Of a stretch of 62,000 nt of DNA, positions 10,469 to 22,986 are shown piece by piece. The DNA lies in the NCBI GenBank assembly GCA_014529385.2, contig CM043954.1, positions 91,107,747 to 91,169,746 on the forward strand, written 5' to 3'. Under the pieces are notes generated by a model, which was given only the letters and a program-made list of their open reading frames with translations, did no database searches and was not told where the DNA came from. The position numbers and the translations under genes were made by a program. The stretch is from Adiantum capillus-veneris (lineage: Eukaryota; Streptophyta; Polypodiopsida; Polypodiales; Pteridaceae). Positions within the stretch are counted from its first letter, which is position 1, and every line of letters begins with the position of its first letter.

Positions 10469-12161
10469 ATTCTTATAATTCTTCCTACGATTACAGTACA
10501 GTTAGAAGAGAGCAAGTCGCTTCAATCAAGCAACGATACAGGATCTTCACAGACCATTACATTGCTTAGAATAGGAAGCCTCGCCAACAAATGCCAATAA
10601 GAAAATTGCTTATACCCACATCTTGCACAACATAAATCTTTTCCATGCATTGACTGTGTATGCATAATAGGGCTACATTACATGGCCTGCATAGGCACAA
10701 CTTTTAATTGCCCAAGCACAACATATACCCTTTGCGATACTCTGTCGTAAAGGATGACTCCAAATAGGAAGGGGGGAGGCATTCTGAATGCGGACCTAAC
10801 ATTATGACTATTAGAGGGCAATGTTTTGTGAGATGCATTGCATTTTTGCGTTTTATTGTGATAATTTTTTGACAAAATTTAGAGTATATGCCCTCATAGT
10901 AGTGTTACAGAGGAGTATGGGGACAAAATCAATATATGAGCCCCTAGGGACATGTGTATAGTGTACATAGCATTTAGATTCCTATATGAATGATTTCTCT
11001 TTTGTTGAGTTTTTTTTAAGATTTTCTTTGTTTATTATTAAGAAAAAAATAAAAAAATCCATAATCCACATGAAGAAAAGACTGACGAGAGGCCTGAGCA
11101 CTACAAAGAGAAAAAGGTACAGGGAAACGATGAAACTTCACAAAGTATGTCTCAGCAGCCCCTACAACAGCCGAAGAACTTGTCAAAATCAGTGTCAACA
11201 GGCAATCGACAAGTCATAAAAGTCAGAGTCGAGTGGCTAAGCACAAAATGAGTGAGGTGTTAGTCCCAAAGCTTCAATTAATATTCTCTGTGGTCTAAGC
11301 ATCTTAGCTATTCTAGGTACTGCTCAAGCTGGAAGAGTTGAGCATATTTAAGTTGTGTCGCTCATGCTGGTATAGGTGGGCAAAAGAGTCGAAGTCTAAG
11401 TACTTAAGTCTGGTGAAGTGAAGGAGAAGGTCCAAAAGACACTCACGTACTGAGCACAGTGAGATACGAGTGGAGAACCTTCTACATCGAAAACCCTTCT
11501 TGGAAAGGTGGAAGCTATTGTGACATCTTTTGATGTCACATGTGCTACATTTATTCCTCGAAACACCCATCATCTCCTTCTTTCACATTGCATGCTTTTG
11601 TTGACAAATTTCTCATATGCATATAGAGTGTCCCATAATTGGCACTTGCATCAAGCACTCTTTTCGTGTTTCACCCAAGCACTCACCTTTCATGACATGT
11701 ACTTCACGTTCAACTGCTCAACTCCAATAAGAGCGTATACCAAAGACATTTTTTTTCCCACCGGGTTTTTTTCCTTTGGTCATCCAGGTTTTAGACCCTA
11801 ATCTAAGGACACCTATCAACATCCTCTTGTACATATTCCTTCTACATCAACAATAAGAAAATTCTACTCAAATCAATTGACAAATGAATTGGAGTACCAA
11901 TTTCAGATCATAGCATACTTCTCCTCAATGGCGAGTCGAAGAATGGCCTACAATGACAAAGCTGCAGAGAACACTAACAACATGATTGCACAGGAACAAA
12001 GAAGTCCCCAATGAAGAAGAACAGACATAAAAGTAATCAAAGGATCTCAAAAGATGAATGGTTACGATGATAGATGTCCCCTCTAATGGATCATAGTTCT
12101 TGTTGTGGTTCGACAAAGATACAAGCAGTGCAACAAATGAAGCCAAAACAACAGCAAAGTG
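10469..12161 (+). other. Non-coding 3' internal region of pol-less element
   Basis: This 1.7 kb holds no convincing gene. A G-rich AGGAAGGGGGGAGG tract at about 10767-10781 resembles the true polypurine tract at 12624-12638 and could be a relic of one. A T-rich segment near 11750-11790 (ccaccggg, cctttggtcatcc) resembles 3' segments I associate with plant LTR elements. Frames of 60-97 codons look like chance. Confidence 0.45.
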
Positions 12162-12192
12162 TTGACCGCTGGGCCAACAACACAACATAACT
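12162..12192 (+). repeat. Internal 31-bp copy of the LTR start
   Basis: The first 31 bp of the LTR (TGTTGACCGCTGGG.CAACA, then acacaacataact) recur here with one change (C for T) and directly abut the captured helicase sequence. This is a scar of the capture event or of an earlier LTR junction. Confidence 0.8.
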
Positions 12193-12580
12193 CCTTACAA
12201 AGTTTTCATTGGCTCACAAGATCAGAAAGCCAATCACTCAATTCTACAGATTGTAGAAGTTGTTTCTGAGAATCACAAATACTCCGAATTGACAGATTTG
12301 CTGGAGCAAATGATGGATGGAGCTTTCTCTATCCATGATGATAAGAGTCAAGTTAAACAACATTGGGTTCTTTTTGAATTTAGATCTGGCAGTAGACCTA
12401 TAATGATAGAAACAGATGCTGCAGCTCGGAGCGTGGATGTGAAAGACATAAAGTTCGTCATCAATTATGATTTTCCTGAGTCATGTGAAGACTATGTACA
12501 TCGGATTGGACGAACAAGACAAGCTACTGCAAAGGCTATAGTCTATACTTTCTTTCCAACAACAAAACGACAGCAAAGAC
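12193..12580 (+). pseudogene. Captured DEAD-box RNA helicase fragment (RH20/DDX5-like C-terminal domain)
   Basis: Translation from 12193 gives a recognisable helicase C-terminal domain: PYKVFIGSQDQKANHSI, IVEVVSENHKYSEL, MMDG, SIHDDKSQ, ETDAAARSVDV (motif V), KFVINYDFPESCEDYVHR and HRIGRTRQ (motif VI), YTFFP. It reads continuously with no intron, as copied mRNA would. About 25 residues expected between MMDG and SIHDDK are missing. Motif V has lost RG and motif VI the final GR, so the piece cannot be an active helicase. The frame continues through the polypurine tract into the LTR, stopping at 12669. The piece lies between the 31-bp LTR scar and the polypurine tract, inside the element. Confidence 0.88.
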
Positions 12581-12623
12581 CACATCGCCATCGACAATCA
12601 GGTCATGTTGGGGATGACATGAA

Positions 12624-12638
12624 CGCGGAAGGGGGGAA
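12624..12638 (+). promoter_or_regulatory. Polypurine tract
   Basis: CGCGGAAGGGGGGAA directly precedes the 3' LTR and is the expected plus-strand primer site. Confidence 0.88.
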
Positions 12639-13597
12639 TGTTGACCGCTGGGTCAACAACACAACATAACTCAAGTTTCGTACCAAAGTCTTATCTTTTG
12701 CGAGTTATGAAATACTGCGGATTATGGATATAAACGTCATTTGTAATGAGTAGCTATTCTAGTTTTAGAAGCCAGGGTGCAATGGCACTTCCAGATTGTA
12801 AATACAAATCCATTTGACCTTTTCAACCCCATTTTTGGTTAAGCCTAAGGTAGTCTTAGTATATAACGTACCTAGGTCATTTTGTAAAGAGGATTTTTAA
12901 TCATAATCAAAACTTAGCGCTGCCGTCTACTGTGTGTGAGAGAGAAAGAGAGTGAGCGTGCGCTTCATCCTCTCGCTACGTCCGGCTCGCTCAATGCATT
13001 GGAGATCCAACCGCACCATTGTTGTAGGCTCGAGGAGAGCTACGCGACAACGCCAAGCATTCGATGCGAGACGAAGCGCACACGCCGACGCATCTACGAG
13101 CTATTTGTGGCCGTAAGTGTATCAGACGATGTCTGTTTTTTGCGTGCTAGTAGTCTATAGAATCGTGGCGACATAAGCTACACATAGGTACTCATAAATT
13201 TTAGTTTCAGGCACTTTCAAAATTCTGCTCTGTCATCGTACGCGTTTTCCGCAGATGGGTTTAGAGTGAGGGTTTTGAGTGTAGAAGCTTAGGGACAGGT
13301 GTATCCTAGTGAGGGGATGGTGTTCCTTAAGTTTCATACGAATCTGGCATGATTAGGCGAGTTACCTTTAGTATGTGTGTATGTGGCTAGGTGGTGTAGT
13401 TGAGAGCAGTGAGGTTCTTGATTGTGGTTTAGTTGGCCTTCCTAAGTGTTGTATGTGTAGGATGGTCTCATCCTGACAAGCTTAAGAGATTTCCTCCGTG
13501 TGCCTATCGTGTCATCTATGTCCTCAATTGCCATTATGTTGATCTAGGTAGTGTTTGCATGCACTTCATGGGTGTGTGAGTCGCTCCCCGTCCAACA
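12639..13597 (+). repeat. 3' LTR of pol-less element
   Basis: It matches 2250-3207 end to end, starts TGTTGACCGCTGGG and ends CCAACA. Roughly 40 scattered substitutions separate the two LTRs by eye. Confidence 0.95.
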
Positions 13598-13602
13598 TAT
13601 TC

Positions 13603-14895
<1,293 letters not shown>

Positions 14896-15850
14896 GCGGT
14901 CTTTGGGATGTCTTCTTCTTGAATTCGCACTTGATAGTATCTTGATTTGAGATCTATCTTTGAAAAATATTGGGCTCCTCCTAGGCGATCAAAACGTTCC
15001 TCTATTCGCAGTAGGGTACACTGATTTAATCCTCTGTAATCTATACAGAGTCTGAAGGTTCCATTCTTCTTCTTCTTAAATAAGATTGGAGCACTCCATG
15101 AAGAAACACTTGGCCTGATAAATCCGTGTTCAAGGAGTTGAGTCAACTAATCCTTCAACTCTAAAGCTTCTGAAAGAGACATCTTGTAGGGTGACATGGC
15201 AATGGGTTGGGCTCCGGGAACTAAGGTGATATCATGTACTAGCCCTCTGGTTGGGGGAAGGTCTGTTTGCTCCTCAGGAAAGACGTCTTGGTATTCACTA
15301 CACCATTATGGTTCTTGCTTTTCTGGCTCTTCCTCAGGTTTGTTTAACTTCAGGACATAGAGAGGCAATCCTTTCTGTAATCCTTTCATTAACTGCTTGG
15401 TCTTAAACTACCCTTAGTGGGGATTTTCTTCTTCTCCCGTGGATTTGTACCCGTTCCTTACTAGCGAAAAGGAAGGATATTGTCCCTTGGCTACAATGGA
15501 TATCAGCCTTATTCGGACTAAACCAGTCCATCCCCAAGATTCCCTGGAATTTCCCCATCTTAAGGACTCTAAGCTTCTGGCTAGTGGAATGACCTTCTAA
15601 TTGGAAAGGGAGTTCTACAATCTACTCTTTGCACGATAAGGTTGCCCTGCTAGCTAATGAGACTCTTAGATTCTTACCTGCAGGTAGAGTTTCTAAATGT
15701 AGACGCTTGATAGTGGCAGGGGAGATGAATGAATGCGAACTACCAGAGTCAATTAAAAAAACTAAGGATTTACCCTTGTAATCCCCTTATGCTTCTAGAA
15801 TAGAAAATTGCTTATTCTTACCACTTGGGTCTAGGGCTGCATAGATCTAT
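14896..15850 (-). pseudogene. Ty3/gypsy pol, 5' half (protease and RT fingers), decayed
   Basis: On the minus strand, protease motif FLIDSGSSHSFIS lies at about 15725-15765, followed by a linker with several stops and then reverse transcriptase ([43 protein letters not shown]) ending at EEDIPKTA near 14898. The remainder of the domain starts [10 protein letters not shown] at about 1718 on the same strand. The two halves meet in frame once one GCGGT copy is removed. At least three stops lie between the protease and RT. Upstream of the protease, near 15880, the element meets an unrelated repeat. Confidence 0.9.
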
Positions 15851-15888
15851 GACTGATCCTCCACCTCATCCATGATAGTCACATGGTT

Positions 15889-16038
15889 GGCTGTAACCCT
15901 TGTGGGAGGTGGGAGAGTATATGGTTAAACATCCCAAACCGCATAGGCACATATGACTAAAGTGGCTGTAACCCTTGTGGGAGGTGGGAGAGTATATGGT
16001 TAAACATCCCAAACCGCATAGGCACATATGATTAAAGT
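15889..16038. repeat. 75-bp tandem duplication
   Basis: Two nearly identical 75-bp copies (15889-15963 and 15964-16038) begin GGCTGTAACCCTTGTGGGAG and contain ATATGGTTAAACATCCC. The second leads into a longer repeat shared with the 40.4/43.4-kb region. Confidence 0.9.
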
Positions 16039-16285
16039 GGCTTTCTTTTGGGGTTATTGTTTGTTGTGTGAGTACCACATGAGTGCAATGATGTGATAGA
16101 GCGATAGTCTATATTATGGAGCTGAGATTGATGCATTCATTTGAGTTCAAATACTTTCATTTGTATGTTTTGCATTCTCTGAAAAATGCCAAAAATTTGT
16201 TTTTTGCATATGTGTGAAGTTATGGTTTATGGTTGACCTACAAGTCCGAGCTGTTTTGCATCATGGTTATGGTGATGGAATGTTA
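15900..16285. repeat. Dispersed repeat R, copy 1
   Basis: The sequence from GAGAGTATATGGTTAAACAT to about GGTGATGGAATGTT matches the interrupted copy at 40470-40497 plus 43357-43630, at roughly 85-90% by eye. It is an unclassified, non-coding, AT-rich family containing TTATGGTTTATGG. Confidence 0.8.
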
Positions 16286-17250
16286 TCATATGATATATGG
16301 GAACTCATGGGGATTGATCTGGATGCCTCATATGCATGGTTATATTTGCTTTCCAACTTCCTTGGTCAAAACTAGCTCTATGTGCGAGGGAGGTGAAGTG
16401 CAAATGTGATGCATCAACTTTGCATGGTTGGATGTTGTCAAAATTGGATATTTATATCATGATTAGTTTCTAGTTGGACTCTTTTTATGCATGAAAGAAT
16501 CACGTCTTAAGAGTCACATGTGTGTGGACTCCGATTGATCGCTCGCAGGGGATATGTCAAACTCCAAGTGTGGGAGTTGGTTCAATGTGGTTATGATTTA
16601 TAGTTAAGGGCTGAGATTCCCTCATGGATTATGGTTGTGATTTTATGGTGAAATCCGGTGTGGCTCATGGTTTTTTTTGGATATGATTATGCTGCCAAAA
16701 TTTTTGCAGCCATGTTATGTTCTAAAGTGGTTATGCAGGATTGGTCTTGTCTCACCCAAGTTGGGTGGTGTGCTCGCCGGTGTGATGTGATTAGATTATG
16801 ATTTATGGTTTTGGGAATGGATCATGAAGTGATCTCAAACTCGAGAAGCCATATTATGTATGAGTGCAATAAGAGATCACCTTTGCTTCAATTTTTTTGA
16901 GCCTGACCATGTGTCTCGGGTTTGTTTTTTTAATGATCCAGAGAATTATGAACTTGCAAGACAAAATGATGCTAGAAGTACGGACACTGAAAGGAACCTT
17001 AGAGATTCATAGTTTGGACCTAATAAAAACCAGAGAATACCACAAAATCAAGGAATTTTAGACATAGGAATCCAATCTCTACAAGTTATGGACAATTCAA
17101 TAGACCAGCCTGTCCAGGAGGAAATCAACAACCTCAAGGAGGAACCCAAGCCAGGCTCCTTGGAGAACCACAATATAGATTCACTAGATGGGCAAACCCA
17201 ATTAAAGCAATTGAAAAGCTTGATGAAACTTGATGATAAATGAACTTAGG
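16286..17250. other. Unclassified AT-rich sequence with a possible Gag-like remnant
   Basis: No clear gene. Between about 16930 and 17240 the plus strand is relatively free of stops and could encode a hydrophilic, Gln/Asn-rich tail, but I cannot name a family. The rest contains recurring TTATGGTTTATGG-like words. Confidence 0.3.
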
Positions 17251-17657
17251 TCTCCGTTATCACCTCGGGAATGCGAGTTATTAATCGTTCTATAACCGGT
17301 TTTACCTACACTTGTAGGGGTGCTACCATATGACGTCGTGAGTTAATCGAGCTGTTTTTATAGGGGATTTAACATTTGCGAGTTTTTCATTTCAATTTTT
17401 TTTGAAAATTTTAGCAATCTTTAGAGTTTTTTTAACCAAATATGTGTCATAGCATAAAGTATCTATTTAATGTAATTTTCAATCGTCATAAGACTCCATA
17501 TATGTGTGGTTGACGGAGAGAGAAAGTATAAATTCTAGAGAGATAGTATTTATGCGAGTTACCATTGGAAGAAGAGATCATAAATCCTTGAGAGAGAGAG
17601 AGAGTGACTTCTCTTCTAGAGAGAGAAAGTAAAATCATAGAGTTGTATATCACTACG

Positions 17658-17701
<44 letters not shown>

Positions 17702-18276
17702 GAGGGCATAACGACGGAAAAAATGTAAACAAATAAAATCACCATTTCACATCTCATGCCATTAGAGTCAAATATGCTCGCAACGCATGTGATCAGAGTC
17801 AAATAATCCACACCATATAAACATGCGATAAAGTAAAAAATCATGCAAAATAGAGACAACACTAATTTCAGAGTTAAATATAATCCACAGCATATATAAA
17901 TGTGATGAAGTAAAAAATAATGCCAGATAGAGACAATACTATTTTTCCCAAGCAATTGCTTTTTGAAACAACGTAAGTTTGAGGATGTAAGTACATTCGC
18001 AAAACTACCACAGGATAAGATCAAAATTAGAGTACAAAAAAGGACAGTCGCCATAAATGTAATGGTCACTCTAAAAGGCAAGTAATTTGCTCCCAAATAG
18101 CTTGCAAGATGCTTCATATCTTTTGCTTGAAATTTGAAATCCTTTGTTGCATAAACAATGTTTTTTCAAGATAAATAATCACAAGTATAATAAACCAAAA
18201 TAAATACAGAAAAACACTTTCATATCATAGATCAATATTCTAGTTGAGTGAAAGAAGCATACCAAACCAGTTGTAA
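17251..18276. other. Downstream flank of transposase gene, with GA microsatellites
   Basis: The region 3' of the Mutator-like gene. It contains purine-rich GAGA tracts at about 17577-17600 and (GA)n at 17662-17696. The motif-like block at 17251-17330 (GTCTCCGTTATCACCTCGGG) could be a transposon end, but I found no inverted partner within the window. Confidence 0.4.
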
Positions 18277-21200
18277 TTAAATGGAGGGAGAAATCCTCCT
18301 TGGTTTTCCAAGAATAAAAGCGATGTCCATTGGTGAGAGGGTTGGCTGATGAATAATCATGTGCTCCTTAGGTTCAAGTCCGAGCACTTTTGTGTACACA
18401 TAGTACATATGTTTGCATGCCAAAAAGGATTTGTTGGTATTCTCTCGCTTCTGAAAATCCGGACACGTGCATGTTGGACTCTGTTTTATATGAATCTCAT
18501 AACTATTTTCAGTGAGAACTCGGAAAATTACATGCTCTTGAGACCTTTTCACTTCATCCAAAAATATAATTGTCATACTATTACATGCTTCCAATTTCTT
18601 CATGGCCTCTTTAGAGATTCCATGCCTCCACTTTTTCTTCCTCGAGCTGCCACCACCTTCTTTGCAGTCGCCAGCAAGAGGTTGTGGATTTACCATTGAA
18701 TTCTCTGCCCGAAATCCACTCTGATGCAGCGCGGCAAGTTCCTGTGTGGAGATATCTGTCCCTCTTGCTACTGGCCAAACATTTGGAGCAAGAGGTAAAT
18801 CTTTGACTTGTCTTTTGATTGATTGGGTATGCAAAATATCATGATTACAAAACCATAACCATTGCTCGATTGTTTTACCCTTGAACATTCTTTCAGACCA
18901 TATACATGGAGCAACAAGACCAATTGAGCGACTATGCAAGATATTGTCACATTTTTTTCTCCCTACTGTTCCAAAACATTTTCTTTGACTTTGAATGGGC
19001 ATTCTCCTGAGGGCCCACTGAGTGCGTGGCACATCACTCTCAAACACATTGTTTCTTTGAGATGACAAAGGTGTGGTTGTTTCTTTTTGAGATCCAATAT
19101 CATCATCACTGTCACTAATTTGTAGTGGAATGTTAGAAATACCTGGTCCTTGGGTATCAAATTTGATTTTTTGTCCGCGATGGTTTCGTTGCTTCGATTC
19201 CATGACATATTCCGGCCGATGGGAGCTACTTGTTCCTGTTTTGCCCCTCTTTTTGCATTGTACTGCTTCTTTGTCTCCATGCAAAATTGGTTGCGCATAC
19301 ATGGGAGTCCCTGCAACAGCCTCGTGTAATAGATGGGCCACGTTGGTTGGAGTTGGAGTTTGCTGAGATTCAACTCGAGAAAGGAAGGTCTCCATTGTGG
19401 GACCCGTTTCTATATAACGCCCAATAGTATATCCCAAACGCTTTGCACATTGAATATATGAGTTTATAACATATGTTACACATGCATCATACAAGGATAT
19501 TTTTCTCTTTCCACCTTCACCTGCTAACCAACTGGCATGTACACTTTCTGATAAATTAACATTGGGAATTTGTGCCCGCTCCCACGGACTTAGACCACCC
19601 TATGAAATGCAAAAAAAAATGAATTAAAATTTATAAATTTCATGTATGAAAACAATTTTTTCTAAAAATATAGATTGTCATAAAGGTACTTACATCTGTT
19701 CCAATTCCTCCCCAGTGTGAAATTCGTTGCTCCCACCATTTAAACCATCTACTCACTCTTGTGATGCTCTCTGTAGATAGATGTTGTCTCCACCACTTTT
19801 GAATTGAAAGTGCCTTTTGAGATGCAAGCACAATGGTCTTACAAGCTCTCCATTCCTCACACATATCAATGTGTTGATTTGTTAGATGTTGAGGTATCCA
19901 CTTTTTAGCATATTTGTGGAGACTCTGCTCCCAATGAAATAGGCATGATCGTTCACGTCCCTCCATGATATTATCTGGCCCGCCATTGAAGACTGTTCGA
20001 ATAGCATTCCAATTTGCACCAGCTTCATCAGACATAAAACCTGCAAAGTTAGCTGCACCATGTCTGTACTTTTCCATTGTTGAATTAAGGCTCTCCCAAA
20101 AAATAACTTGAGTCTTTGCATCCTCCTCTTTAGTTTCACATATAGCAATTATTTGTAGTGATCGTATGCTGCAAGATATTCAACATAAACATTTTCACAC
20201 ATCTTCTTTTATTTAATGATAAAAAAATACGAGATATTTAAATACTTAAAGATTACCTTGGATCATAAACTGAGCATGACATTGTTGCCCATCCATCTAT
20301 TCTATGGGTAAAATCAAAATGTACCCACGCATTTCTCAAGTCACCAATTTCAGTTCTTTTCATCCGATTTACTAGATCAATCCCAGAACCTGGTCCTTTA
20401 GTGGACATTTTAAATAGGAAGCACTTGTCATCCTCTTCACCCTGTCCAGGAAATCTACTCCCATGAAAAAAAGGAAACATGCACTTTTTTTGAAGCAATA
20501 AAATATTATCATATCCATCCCCAATAACAGCACCCTGACTCTTCCTCTCCTTTGAAACAATTGAAGAAAACATACACGATGCATCACAAGAAGGCTAAAT
20601 TTATAATAGTTTAAAAATTAACAAATTCAAGGAACCAAATTGAGTTTTCTTACCCTTTGGTTTGAACCAGTGGCATCATTTCTTCCAAAAAATCATTGAA
20701 TTGTACATCGGATGTAGCTTCAACTTCCTCACCAATCAAGGAGTGAAGAACAAGTTGTTGAGCCACCAACATTTGAATTTTTCTTGGGCCACCCTTTTCT
20801 ATTTTTAGTACTGCACCTACCAATTTCCGCACTCTTGAAATAGCAGCCCTAGAGGTTCTTGCCTTAACATTATGACAATGTTTACCAACATGTATTGCCA
20901 GTCGCGACATTGTACCATCTCTAGGAAAAACATAATAGATTTTGCAAGGACAAGCAGCAACACAAGTAACAACCTTCTGACAATAATGACAAGTTATTGT
21001 TGTATTCTCTTCCATTGCAAGGTAGTCCTTTTTCACTTGTCTGTTCAAATATCCATGAAAATCTCTACTATTGAATTCTTGTTCCTTAATATAATGAGGA
21101 CACGTTGAATAATTGCACTGCATGAATCCCAAACAGTGGCTTAGACGAATTGTGCATGCTATTGCCATGGTTGTCACAGATGGGCGAGTCCACAAGTGAC

Positions 21201-21708
21201 CATCAAAGCGTTGTTCCATCCCTGTCATTCGTTTTGTTTTATCCTGAGTCGCAGGTAACTCAAAACACAAATTTCCATCATAATGTTATGGAAGTTCAAC
21301 AACTTGCAAAGCAGCTCCACATAATGTTAACAGATCATTTAACTTTTTTGCCCCTGGATTTTGTTGAATCCAAATGACGATTGACTGAGTTTTGAGCTGT
21401 CCTATATCGTCACCACTACTTTCAAGATGCACAATGCTTAAAACATCTTCAGATATCTCTTTGTCATTTCCTTTCTCATTGTCAGATACCTGTATAAATG
21501 TGTTTGAATGAAGCATCTCAAACAAGCTCGAAAAAGAACCATCTATTAAGAAATGCTGATGACCTTCTATATCCCACTGTGGTTGCAGCAAGACTTTTGT
21601 TAGGCCACAATCGCTTTCAATAAGAGCAGATAGTGATTGAAAATGGCAAGATGGAGGCAGTAAACTCTGCAAATAGTAAGCACTAAGAAACAATGAGTTT
21701 CCCTTCAA
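18277..21708 (-). pseudogene. Mutator-like (MULE) transposase gene with SWIM finger, introns, one stop
   Basis: Minus-strand exons: 21708-20654 (one in-frame TAA at 21286-21288), 20594-20257, 20168-19694 and 19599-18277. The last two introns (20169-20256, 19600-19693) have GT-AG ends and keep phase. The first (20595-20653) has good borders but does not keep phase, so there is a small indel or another donor. Order of parts: N-terminal region; zinc-binding segment (TCHYCQKVVTC, then HVGKHCHN); transposase core with HFDFTHRIDGWATM, then FMSDEAGANWNAIR and HWEQSLHKYAKKW; linker with acidic ISDSDDDIG; SWIM zinc finger CTCPDF..ACKHMYYVY near 18410-18470. It should excise and insert a MULE, binding its ends. 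No ATG is visible at 21708, so a 5' exon may be missing. Confidence 0.85.
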
Positions 21709-21827
21709 CTAAATGTCATGGTTGACTATCTGACCACCAACCTTCCAAGTTATTGTTACTTTCATGTTGGACATATTCTCTCAAGCAACAAATTACAGGG
21801 TGGAGATGCGAGAAAACTGTGGTGGAT

Positions 21828-21935
21828 TAAGTGAAGGTGGTGAAGGTTAATGAAAGTTAAAGATAAAGTGAAGGTTAATGAAACTGGTGAAAGTTAATGA
21901 AAGATGTGAAGGTTAATGAAAGTGAAAGATTGGTA
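21828..21935. repeat. GTGAAGGTTAATGAAA short tandem repeats
   Basis: About six imperfect copies of a 16-20-bp unit (gtgaaggttaatgaaa) lie just upstream of the transposase gene, in its presumed promoter region. Confidence 0.75.
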
Positions 21936-22099
21936 GATAGACGAAAAGACAGTTGCATAAGATCTTGTGACGGCTCAAAGAATAATGAAAATCATAATTG
22001 AAGAAGTGCATTTAATATATGACGGTTGTGAATATATGTGCAGTGGAATATGTCATCAAATTTAAGGGGCCATTTAATTTCTAAATGGTGGTTCAAGGA

Positions 22100-22131
22100 C
22101 TGCATTTAATGTAGTCTAATAGTGTCTCCAT

Positions 22132-22194
<63 letters not shown>

Positions 22195-22492
22195 GATCGT
22201 GTGAGTGTGTGTATAAAAAACATAACATTCTATATGACTGACTTTGTATAAAAAACGTAGCAATTTTTTTAGTTAAGTTATATATATGATTCCATCTTGC
22301 CATTTTATATATATGTGTGTGTGTTTTTGGTAGTGTGTATATATAATTATTTTAGTTAAGTTATATATATTACTGTGCGTGTGTATAAATGATTTTGTAG
22401 GTGTGTGTAAACAACGTAGAATTTTTTTAAGTTAAGATATTTAAGTTGAGTGTATGTGCACATAAGATGTTTAACTGTGCACATAGTTTTTC

Positions 22493-22538
<46 letters not shown>

Positions 22539-22986
22539 ATAACTTAACTTTAAGAATGCTACGTTTTTTATACACACAAACACATACAATCATTTTTTTA
22601 AATATATGGTTGTGTGTGTGTGTGTAAAAACATACTATTTTTTTAGTAAAACTATATATATGAATCCATTTTGTGTATATCTTTGTGTGTGTGTATACAT
22701 CTATATATATAAATGAATGTGTGTGTGTGAGTGTTTATACCACAATATCATTTTTGTAATATATGGTGTGTGTGAAAAAAGTAGTAGTTGAGATGAAAGT
22801 GGAGTGAAGTTTAAATGGAGTTTTAATTGAGATTGAAGTGGAGTAAAGTGAAAGTGAAGTTTTTCTGTGAAGAAGGAGATGAAAGTGGAGTGAAGAGAAA
22901 GTGGAGTTTTGCTGTGAAGAAGAAGTAGTAAGAGAAGACAAGGTACTGTGTGTGTGTGTGTGTGTGTGTGTAGATTTTCTACTCAC
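22100..22986. repeat. TG-rich/TATA-rich tract left of the hairpin
   Basis: (TG)n arrays occur at about 22137-22182, 22497-22532 and 22950-22972, with TATATA runs and shorter TGTGTG words between. Purine-rich repeats (gatgaaagtggagtgaag) fill 22790-22940. No gene. The plus strand is TG-rich here and CA-rich to the right of the palindrome. Confidence 0.85.
22870..22986 (+). repeat. Inverted flank, left copy
   Basis: GATGAAAGTGGAG, GTGAAGAAG..GTAG, then TTTTCTACTCACGTGTGTG recur in reverse complement at 30400-30500. They could be the ends of one 7.6-kb element that contains the hairpin, the methyltransferase gene and the small gene at 29.4 kb, or two copies of a shorter repeat. Confidence 0.55.

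Larger units (their letters stand above)
2250..13597 (+). mobile_element. Pol-less LTR retrotransposon (Gag-protease only), 11.35 kb
   Basis: Complete boundaries are visible: TATTC duplication, 958-bp left LTR, tRNA-Asp-type primer site, Gag and protease frames, polypurine tract, 959-bp right LTR, TATTC. No YxDD reverse transcriptase, RNase H or integrase motif occurs inside, so it should depend on enzymes supplied by another element. The leader (3227-5642) is 2.4 kb long and holds a palindrome array. A captured DEAD-box helicase piece sits just upstream of the polypurine tract. The two LTRs differ at roughly 40 positions by eye (about 4%), so the insertion is not recent. Gag has two in-frame stops. 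The best relative in this window is the gypsy element at 44.2-49.2 kb. Confidence 0.92.

Noticed and set aside
12289-12669. A functional helicase-like gene of 126 codons
   Set aside because: No ATG at the start, key motif V and VI residues lost, an internal gap, and the frame ends inside the LTR.
17251-17330. Left terminal inverted repeat of the MULE
   Set aside because: No reverse-complement partner was found between 21.7 and 30.6 kb.
17653-18117. A hydrophobic 154-codon minus-strand frame that looks membrane-like
   Set aside because: It includes the GA microsatellite, has AT-rich random composition and no domain; probably chance.
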